Shown: positions 6,332 to 12,615 of the stretch, one piece after another | How the letters are laid out: every line of letters begins with the position of its first letter | Position numbering within the stretch: the first letter of the stretch is position 1 | Assembly (NCBI GenBank): GCA_964613385.1 | Contig: CAZTGZ010000058.1 | Span: 1 to 13,757, forward strand | DNA: 13,757 nucleotides | Source of the DNA: CAZTGZ01 sp964613385 | GTDB lineage: Bacteria; Bacteroidota; Bacteroidia; NS11-12g; UBA9320 | Direction of reading: 5' to 3' | Notes under the pieces: generated by a model | Database searches by the model: none | The model's input: the letters and a program-made list of their open reading frames with translations, nothing else | What the model was told of the DNA's origin: nothing | Translations under genes and position numbers: made by a program

Positions 6332-7786
6332 TTAATCTTTTTCAACGTTTTGGATGATACTCTCAATGCTTCCTTGTAACAACGCCGTTTGGATCACATC
6401 ACCCGTTTTGAGATGGGCAACACTTTGTACAGCTTTGCCGTTGAAGCGGGTAATGCTATAACCTCTTTGTAAAACATTCACCGGGTCCAACTGATTCAGA
6501 CTCTTTTCCATCATAGCTAAATCTGATGCCTGCTTTTGAAAAACACTAGAACAAGTGGAATCAAAATTATTTCTATAGACCTTGAGGTTTTTGCGTTGTT
6601 CGGCAATTTGAACAATGGCATGCTTATTCAGGATAAAAGAAACTTCGTTCAGCCTCTGAGAAAACGTGCGCCATTTTAGCCTAAGGAGATTTGTCAGTTC
6701 CTTTTTTAAATAAGACAAGTCAGTTCTACCCGCTCTAAAAACGTACCTGCAAAGTTTCACGAAGTCAACAGAAGTAGTGTTCAATTGCTTGTGATGCGTC
6801 TGAATCATGGAACGGGAAGACGCTTTGAAAATTTTTATCTCTGATTGAAACTTTGACCTCTCAAATTCAAGGTATTTCCTCAGATTCTGATGTATGGATT
6901 TTTCGGCATCTATGAGAGGAACCGAAACGTTGTGGAACTTCTGAATAAAAAAATCGGCCAATACAGAAGGTGTAAATGTATTCTCGAAGGCAACCATTTC
7001 TGAAACCGTTAAATTGGTTGAATGACCTATGCCTGTTACAACAGGTAATGGGAATAATGCAATGGCTTTGGCTAAATCGTAATGGTTAAAATACGACAAT
7101 CCAATGTCTCCACCACCTCCTCTAACGATCACCACAACATCGAAATGACTCTTAATTCGGGCAATTTTTTTCAATTGTGCCGTAATGCTTTTAATGGCCT
7201 TTTCACCTTGAAGAAATGCAGGAAAAAGATGATGAAAAAAGGCATACTTCCAGGGATTTGAATCAAGTACTTTCACGAAATCGGCATATCCATCACTGGA
7301 TTCAAGAGAAATGACTGCAATACGCTGAGGCAAGAAGGGAAAAGTGAGGGTTTTGTTTAAATTGAACAATCCTTCCTCTTTCAATTTTTCTATGGTTTCG
7401 AGTTTTTCCCTTTCCAGATCACCCAGTGTATATGAAGGGTCTATGTCAGAGATGTGAAGGGATAGACCGTGAATTGGATCGTATTCGATTCTCGACTTGA
7501 ACAGAATTTTGATACCGTCTTTCAAAGGTTCATTGAGCAGTTGCAAAAACCGCGCATTTAGACGGGTGAAATCCTTGTTCCACATGATAGCCCTCAGCTG
7601 AGCAACTATTTTTCCTTCTTGTTTTTCGATCAGAATCGGATAGCAATGGCCACTTTGCGCATAATAATTGAGTTTACTCATTTCTGCCGTAACCCAGAAT
7701 TCACTTTTATACCGATTCTGCAGAGTTTTTTGGATGCTTTTGGCAACCACAGAAAGGCTGAAAGGTTTAATCTCGGATTGACTCAA
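6332..7786 (-). CDS. xseA: Exodeoxyribonuclease VII large subunit
   Basis: A 484-residue catalytic subunit of ExoVII. Residues 8-115 are the N-terminal OB fold (SLSVVAKSIQ, FWVTAEMSKL, GHCYPILIE). The nuclease core spans about 120-290, followed by a long coiled coil (285-430) and a C-terminal beta segment ending near LQRGYSITRFNGK. Of the four E. coli active-site residues I recall (D155, R205, H238, D241), counterparts are visible for three: D169 (GYAD), R222 (VRGGGGD) and H255 (GIGH). The fourth position is Asn258, since the usual GHETD reads GHSTN here. The start is TTG at 7786, directly after an in-frame TAA; the next methionine would remove part of the OB fold. It lies 40 bases after the MazG-like gene and 9 before xseB, so it probably belongs to that operon. 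Confidence 0.92.
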   Translation of the reverse strand: MSQSEIKPFSLSVVAKSIQKTLQNRYKSEFWVTAEMSKLNYYAQSGHCYPILIEKQEGKIVAQLRAIMWNKDFTRLNARFLQLLNEPLKDGIKILFKSRIEYDPIHGLSLHISDIDPSYTLGDLEREKLETIEKLKEEGLFNLNKTLTFPFLPQRIAVISLESSDGYADFVKVLDSNPWKYAFFHHLFPAFLQGEKAIKSITAQLKKIARIKSHFDVVVIVRGGGGDIGLSYFNHYDLAKAIALFPLPVVTGIGHSTNLTVSEMVAFENTFTPSVLADFFIQKFHNVSVPLIDAEKSIHQNLRKYLEFERSKFQSEIKIFKASSRSMIQTHHKQLNTTSVDFVKLCRYVFRAGRTDLSYLKKELTNLLRLKWRTFSQRLNEVSFILNKHAIVQIAEQRKNLKVYRNNFDSTCSSVFQKQASDLAMMEKSLNQLDPVNVLQRGYSITRFNGKAVQSVAHLKTGDVIQTALLQGSIESIIQNVEKD

Positions 7787-7826
7787 TTACTTGGTATTAT
7801 AGCGCTGACTTACCGTAGGTTAACTA

Positions 7827-8153
7827 CTACTTTAACTTTGGATTATTGCGATGTCGGTCTGCATCACGCATTGTTTTCTTTTGCATATTTTTTTCAAATG
7901 CTTCTGTCAGGTTCACATTACATTGATTGGAGAGACAAATCAAAACCCAAAGTACATCTGCCATTTCATCTGCCAAATTCAAGGAGTCTTCTGAATTCTT
8001 AAAACTCTGATCCCCATACTTTCTGGCCATAATGCGTGCCAATTCACCCACTTCTTCCATTAAAATGGCTGTATTGGTCAATTCACTGAAATACCGAACA
8101 CCTGTAGTATTTATCCATTGATCTACGGTTTTTTGAGCTTCTTCTATTGTCAT
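7827..8153 (-). CDS. MazG-like nucleotide pyrophosphohydrolase
   Basis: A 108-residue all-alpha protein of the MazG/dUTPase-like fold, hydrolysing nucleoside triphosphates to monophosphate and pyrophosphate with magnesium. The metal-binding pattern is complete: EEVGE (E33, E34, E37) on one helix and DEMAD (E63, D66) on the next. The single-domain length matches small house-cleaning MazG-like enzymes, not the two-domain E. coli MazG. I start at the ATG at 8153; an in-frame TTG at 8159 lies inside a perfect -7 box and is unlikely. The gene is 18 bases after DUF5686 and 40 before xseA, so it may be read from the long upstream transcript as well as its own promoter. The exact nucleotide substrate cannot be told. 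A role in removing damaged or non-canonical nucleotides would suit its repair-gene neighbour. Confidence 0.88.
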   Translation of the reverse strand: MTIEEAQKTVDQWINTTGVRYFSELTNTAILMEEVGELARIMARKYGDQSFKNSEDSLNLADEMADVLWVLICLSNQCNVNLTEAFEKNMQKKTMRDADRHRNNPKLK

Positions 8154-8156
8154 AAA

Positions 8157-8164
8157 CAAATGTA
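8157..8164 (-). promoter_or_regulatory. Predicted -7 box directly before the MazG-like gene
   Basis: TACATTTG on the minus strand is a perfect TAnnTTTG match ending 3 bases before the ATG at 8153. No -33 TTTG is found at the usual spacing (that region is the end of the DUF5686 gene). If active, the transcript would start at the ATG itself. Confidence 0.4.
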
Positions 8165-8171
8165 AGAAACT

Positions 8172-10670
8172 TTAAAAGTTCCAGCGATTCAATCGTTTAT
8201 CGTAGTATTCCAATGAGAATTTTAAACCATGTGAGGGTTTATACTTATTGCTTTCTGCGATGGCATAATAAATTCCCAATCGCCACCGATCATTTATGAT
8301 TCGTATGACCCGTTCGAATCCGAAAAATAGTTCAACATGCTGATAATTCTGGTCCACGCAATACATAAAAGATGCACCTGCTGTTTCCTTAATTCCTGTT
8401 TTTACCATATACGGGATCCGGTTAATGAGGAAACCCTGGAAATGATGAATATAATGCCCTTCGAAAAACCAATCGAATGTGGCGAAAGTAGTATCAAGCA
8501 ATTGGAAGGTGCCCAACGGATTTGTAAATAAATATGGATCCCCACGGCGCATGAATTTGTAATCGATATAGGGTACATTTTTCGTATTCAGGAACTTCCC
8601 TGTCATAAAACTGTAACTGGAAGTACCAAATACGCCTATGGTAACATCCTGCTTAATGGAGGCAGACAAATAGTCAAAGTCCAGCGGACTGTTGAGGAAG
8701 CCGGCATAGCCTTTACTCCAGCTGAGTCCGAACGTTGGCCATTTACTGCCCAGTATGACCTTTTCGAGCGGCATGCGCAAATATTGCTGCTTAGGTGTGT
8801 AACTGATGGAAATATCTGTCGTAATCGCGCGATAGGGTGAAAAACTAATGACCGTATTGTTGTTAAAAATACGGTCAGCTGTTGTTCCGAATTTATAGTC
8901 CTTCAGCGATTTTCGGTCTTCAAAATCAAGTCCGGTGTGCAAATATAAACCATTGATCAATTCCGTGCTGTGATTGAGGCTAAAATGATCATTCAAATAA
9001 AAATTCGAACGTCTGAAAAGGTTGATGTAAGCATCATATGGGTTGATGAGATCGAAATTTCTTCCAAAATTGAATGAAACCACCGAGCGTTTGAAAGGAT
9101 TGTACAAGGCACTGGAATAAAAACTCCCCTGTAAATCATTGTTTCGGATTCCATATGAGGCATTGGGGACAATAATGATGTACCTGCGATCCTTGAATCG
9201 TTTAAAAAAGCTCGTCCAATATTGCACTCTTGGACCACCCACCATAACCGGATTAAACATATTGATGGCAGGAGCGAAATTGATTTCTATTTCCTTTCCG
9301 CGGTTGATATGCCCTTGACCTAACCACAGTAATTTTTGAGCGGTAACCCTGTTAAAAATTGAATCTATGGAATCGAGATACACTTTTTGCGATCTCGCTT
9401 CTTTGATGCTGTCGAGGCGAGCGGCGAATTTCTGTTCTTCAATCGACAATGGTTCAGGTCTGATTTGATTCCAGTACCCGGTATCTCTGTTCAGGGCCTC
9501 TTTGGAGGTGATGCTCAGCTCGGAACCAAAAAATTTAGATTCGAACTGAAGATTAAATTTAAAATCGGAATAGATGGCCACCGTTTTGCCGTTGGCGATT
9601 TTGTCATTTCCCAATTTGGAAGCATAATGAAATTCCTGCCTTGTAATAACCCTAAAGGAATCCTTAATCAGATTGTATTCCTGGCGCAGGCGGAAATAGT
9701 CATATTCTTTCATATGCGACTTGTCCAGGGTGACGTCAATGGCTTCTATGTTCCAAACACTATCCTGTATCCAGATTTCACCTTCAAACAGCGCATTCCC
9801 GGTTTTTCTGGGTGTAATTCTGATATGGTAAATTTTGCGGTTATTGTCGTAATAGCTCTCAATGAGCTTGAATTTATAGGCCAAATTGGCTATAGGATTG
9901 AGTGGTGAGAGTATCTTATTGTCGCTGATGGCCGGAGCGTAAATCAGATTTTCATAAAAATTAATATCCGCCTCCGCCGTGGTTGTAAAAAATAATCCAC
10001 TGGTACCTCCTCTGCGGCTGTATCCATCCCGTACCTCTTTAAATTTATCGGGATATTGATAATACCTCGTCAACTGACTTTCTACCAAGGCCATATTCCT
10101 TGCCGGAGGCGTGGTATCCTTGCGCTGGGTACTGTCTTTTTGTTTGCCGAACCTCTTGCTTTTTTGTTCCTTTTTGGCCATATCATCACTCACCTCAGTC
10201 GCTTTGATATAGACTTTACACTCACTGGATTGAAAGGAATAATTGTGCTGATTTCTCGATTGACTGGCCTTTTGCATTACTTCCCAGGCAACATCCCTGC
10301 GTTTATTGGTAATAACAACTTCATTAAATTCATCTGAACGCTCTTTCATCCAAATGTTTTGAACCTTGTCACCATCAACGTTGAGATTGTGAACCTGAGT
10401 TTCATAACCGATAAAACTATATACGATTGGATAAAATCCCGCTTCCAATTTGAGTGTATATCTGCCCAGTTCATCGGTAGTGGTCCCATAATTCTGCCCC
10501 CTGACTCTGATGTTCACATAGGGCAATGCTTCATTCTTCTCATTGTACACATATCCCCTTACTGTATAATAAGTCTGGGCCTTGCTCTCTGAATTTACGA
10601 GCAACAGGAAGCTCAGCATGAGCAGACAGTATTTATAAATCGAATGCGTATACTTTATGATTGAATTCAA
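8172..10670 (-). CDS. DUF5686 outer-membrane protein with N-terminal CarboxypepD_reg-like domain
   Basis: An 832-residue protein. A signal peptide (hydrophobic CLLMLSFLLLV, cleavage near KAQ at 30-32) leads into a CarboxypepD_reg-like beta-sandwich at about 36-115 (VRGYVYNEKNEALPYVNIRV, TTTDELGRYTLKLEAG, GYETQ). This domain is common at the N-terminus of TonB-dependent receptors and many Bacteroidota surface proteins. There is no plug domain or TonB box. The rest matches the DUF5686 type, and the last 350 residues show alternating aromatic-rich strands ending LNRWNF, a C-terminal Phe typical of outer-membrane beta-barrels. The frame is open up to an ATG at 10832, but that would overlap gpmI. 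A perfect -7 box at 10689-10696 points to the TTG at 10670, which gives a proper basic n-region (NSIIKYTH). The alternative ATG at 10619 has no basic residue before the core. Molecular function unknown. Confidence 0.85.
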   Translation of the reverse strand: MNSIIKYTHSIYKYCLLMLSFLLLVNSESKAQTYYTVRGYVYNEKNEALPYVNIRVRGQNYGTTTDELGRYTLKLEAGFYPIVYSFIGYETQVHNLNVDGDKVQNIWMKERSDEFNEVVITNKRRDVAWEVMQKASQSRNQHNYSFQSSECKVYIKATEVSDDMAKKEQKSKRFGKQKDSTQRKDTTPPARNMALVESQLTRYYQYPDKFKEVRDGYSRRGGTSGLFFTTTAEADINFYENLIYAPAISDNKILSPLNPIANLAYKFKLIESYYDNNRKIYHIRITPRKTGNALFEGEIWIQDSVWNIEAIDVTLDKSHMKEYDYFRLRQEYNLIKDSFRVITRQEFHYASKLGNDKIANGKTVAIYSDFKFNLQFESKFFGSELSITSKEALNRDTGYWNQIRPEPLSIEEQKFAARLDSIKEARSQKVYLDSIDSIFNRVTAQKLLWLGQGHINRGKEIEINFAPAINMFNPVMVGGPRVQYWTSFFKRFKDRRYIIIVPNASYGIRNNDLQGSFYSSALYNPFKRSVVSFNFGRNFDLINPYDAYINLFRRSNFYLNDHFSLNHSTELINGLYLHTGLDFEDRKSLKDYKFGTTADRIFNNNTVISFSPYRAITTDISISYTPKQQYLRMPLEKVILGSKWPTFGLSWSKGYAGFLNSPLDFDYLSASIKQDVTIGVFGTSSYSFMTGKFLNTKNVPYIDYKFMRRGDPYLFTNPLGTFQLLDTTFATFDWFFEGHYIHHFQGFLINRIPYMVKTGIKETAGASFMYCVDQNYQHVELFFGFERVIRIINDRWRLGIYYAIAESNKYKPSHGLKFSLEYYDKRLNRWNF

Positions 10671-10688
10671 TGTAAAATGTGAATCTCG

Positions 10689-10696
10689 CAAAAGTA
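10689..10696 (-). promoter_or_regulatory. Predicted -7 box for the DUF5686-MazG-xseAB operon
   Basis: TACTTTTG on the minus strand is a perfect TAnnTTTG match. Transcription would begin near 10684, about 14 bases before the TTG at 10670. The nearest perfect TTTG upstream (10733-10730) is too far away, at 33 bases, so the -33 element is unclear. It lies in the 112-base divergent gap 10671-10782. Confidence 0.45.
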
Positions 10697-10741
10697 CCCC
10701 TGATCCTTCTAATTCGCCGCTCAATTCGACAAAGGAGTTCT

Positions 10742-10777
10742 TTTGCTTTTTCAATAACGCAGATTTACAGAATTTTG
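10742..10777 (+). promoter_or_regulatory. Candidate promoter for gpmI
   Basis: TTTG at 10742-10745 and GAATTTTG at 10770-10777 (one mismatch to TAnnTTTG) are separated by 24 bases, somewhat longer than usual. The -7 box ends 5 bases before the gpmI ATG at 10783, again leaving almost no leader. Confidence 0.35.
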
Positions 10778-10782
10778 TGTGC

Positions 10783-12279
10783 ATGAAACAAAAAGCCATG
10801 CTTATTATCCTCGATGGCTGGGGACAGGGCAAAAAAGATCATACAGATGCCGTTTTTAATGCTCATACGCCCTTTATAGACAGGCTTTTGCAGGAAGAAC
10901 CACATACTTCTTTGCTCACCCATGGCGAAAACGTTGGATTACCGGAAGGTCAAATGGGGAATAGTGAAGTGGGACACCTGAATATTGGTGCCGGACGCAT
11001 CGTTTGGCAAATGTTGGTGAGGATCAATAAGGCATTGGAAGATGGCAGCATTCGCAATTTGCCCGGATTTCAGCATCTATTGCGCGCATGTTCCGAAAAT
11101 TCGAGAAAAATACATCTGATGGGTTTGTTGAGTGATGGAGGTGTGCACAGTAGCCTGGAACATCTGGAAAAATTGAGCCAGATTTTTAAAGCAGAAGGAC
11201 TAGCAAGCAGAACCTATCTTCACGCTTTTTTGGATGGCAGAGATACTGATCCACACAGCGGTTTGCATTTTTTGCAACAAATAAAGAAATCACCCATCAA
11301 ATTAGGTACGGTGATAGGCCGGTACTATGCTATGGACCGGGATAAAAGGTGGGAAAGGGTAAAACGTGCCTATGATCTGGTGGTGCAAGGAAAAGGCAGC
11401 ATTAGTAAAGACATTACAGAAACCATACAACACTATTACCGCGATGGGATAAGTGATGAATTCATGGAGCCCATTATAGTGGATCAGGAAAGTCTGATAA
11501 ACCCGGATGACATTGTGCTCTTTTTTAATTTCAGAACTGACCGCGGTCGCGAGCTCACCACGGCACTCACCCAAAAGGAATTCCCGGAGCACGATATGAA
11601 ACCCATCCCGTTGAACTTTTATACCCTGACCGAATACGACAAGACCTTTAAAAATATATCCATCATTTTTGACAACCAGGATTTAGAAGAGACCATGGGC
11701 GAGGTTATTTCTAATGCCCATTACTCCCAGGTTAGGGCAGCCGAAACGGAAAAATACCCGCATGTTACTTTCTTTTTCAGCGGGGGAAGAGAAGAAATTT
11801 TTCCGGGCGAGAAACGCATCATGATTCCGTCACCAAAAGTACCAACTTATGATTTACAGCCTGAGATGAGTGCACTTGAATTGAGAGATGCCATACTGGC
11901 TTCACTTGACTCAGATGCGGCGGATTTCTATTGCATCAATTTTGCGAATCCTGATATGGTCGGACATACAGGAGTGTTTGAAGCCATCGTGTCGGCCTGT
12001 GAAACGGTAGATTCCTGTGCAAATGCAATCGTAGATAAGGCCAAATCAAAAGGCTATGCTGTTATGATTATTGCGGACCACGGGAATGCGGAACAGGCGA
12101 TAAACGAAGATGGTAGTCCGAACACCGCACACTCCACCAATCCTGTACATTGCATCATTACCGGTGCGGGAAATCACAAACTGCGCAATGGAATTCTGGC
12201 AGATGTGGCACCAACCCTACTCCACATTATGGGAATAGATCAACCTAAAGCCATGACCGGAGGTTCACTTATATTATGA
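10783..12279 (+). CDS. gpmI: 2,3-bisphosphoglycerate-independent phosphoglycerate mutase
   Basis: A 498-residue cytosolic enzyme interconverting 3-phosphoglycerate and 2-phosphoglycerate in glycolysis and gluconeogenesis, using two manganese ions and a phosphoserine intermediate. The catalytic Ser is S61 in MGNSEVGHLNIGAGR, and D11 in LDGWG is the first metal ligand. Further family motifs are FLDGRDTDP, YYAMDRDKRWERV, FFNFRTDRGRELT, NFANPDMVGHTG, ADHGNAE and HSTNPV, which carry the remaining Asp/His metal ligands and substrate-binding Arg residues. Length is normal for the family (about 500-515). The frame is open upstream to 10657, but MKQKAMLIILDGWG is the standard beginning and overlaps nothing. 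Its TGA overlaps the start of the hemoglobin gene (ATGA), implying coupled translation. It is divergent from the DUF5686 gene. Confidence 0.97.
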   Translation: MKQKAMLIILDGWGQGKKDHTDAVFNAHTPFIDRLLQEEPHTSLLTHGENVGLPEGQMGNSEVGHLNIGAGRIVWQMLVRINKALEDGSIRNLPGFQHLLRACSENSRKIHLMGLLSDGGVHSSLEHLEKLSQIFKAEGLASRTYLHAFLDGRDTDPHSGLHFLQQIKKSPIKLGTVIGRYYAMDRDKRWERVKRAYDLVVQGKGSISKDITETIQHYYRDGISDEFMEPIIVDQESLINPDDIVLFFNFRTDRGRELTTALTQKEFPEHDMKPIPLNFYTLTEYDKTFKNISIIFDNQDLEETMGEVISNAHYSQVRAAETEKYPHVTFFFSGGREEIFPGEKRIMIPSPKVPTYDLQPEMSALELRDAILASLDSDAADFYCINFANPDMVGHTGVFEAIVSACETVDSCANAIVDKAKSKGYAVMIIADHGNAEQAINEDGSPNTAHSTNPVHCIITGAGNHKLRNGILADVAPTLLHIMGIDQPKAMTGGSLIL

Positions 12280-12615
12280 CAGACATCCAAAATCGAAACG
12301 ACATCGAGATTCTGGTTCGCGCTTTTTATACACGCGTTTCAAAAGATGATGTAATCGGTCATTTCTTTAAGGATACCGATTTTGATGCGCACTTGCCAAA
12401 GATGTATAATTTTTGGGAGTCTATTTTGTTTGGTACCGGAAAATTCAGCGGTAATTCAAAGCACAAGAATCACGAACGCACACTTCGACCATTGGGTGGC
12501 AGTATGGACCGAAACGGTGGAATCTTTATTTGAGGGTACAAAGGCAGAGGAGATCGTACAAAGGGCCAAATCCATAGCCTCCCTGATGGATTACAAAATA
12601 AGGATGGCTAATTAA
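12276..12615 (+). pseudogene. Group III truncated hemoglobin, frameshifted
   Basis: The gene begins at the ATG overlapping the gpmI stop and reads as a 2-on-2 truncated hemoglobin: Tyr18 at B10 (AFYTRV), His39 at E7 (FDAHLPKMYNFWESILFGTGKF) and GN at 59-60. After about residue 66 the frame is lost and meets a stop at 12533. The remainder continues one frame over: TNAHFDHWVAVWTETVESLF, then AEEIVQRAKSIASLM, ending at the TAA at 12615. Between GN and HFDHW there are only 25 bases, where relatives recalled from this family have about 17 residues (51 bases). The event is therefore a deletion of about 26 bases (3n+2) in the loop after the proximal-His helix, not a single-base slip. Either a real lesion or an assembly error. 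Group III trHbs bind O2, NO or CO; the exact role varies. Confidence 0.85.

Noticed and set aside
7619..8002. A 127-codon plus-strand open frame across the xseA/MazG junction
   Set aside because: It is antisense to two recognised genes and has no family resemblance.
8165..8185. AACTTT/AAAGTT inverted repeat at the DUF5686 stop as a terminator
   Set aside because: The arms are A/T-only apart from one C:G pair, with a 1-base loop and no T-run on the minus strand; too weak to stop transcription.
9387..9908. A 173-codon open frame on the plus strand inside the DUF5686 gene
   Set aside because: It lies fully antisense to a well-supported coding region, shows no recognisable domain, and its composition follows from the opposite-strand codons.
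10657..10782. A 42-residue N-terminal extension of gpmI
   Set aside because: It overlaps the divergent DUF5686 start, precedes the predicted promoter and has no homology; the family begins at MKQKAMLIILDGWG.
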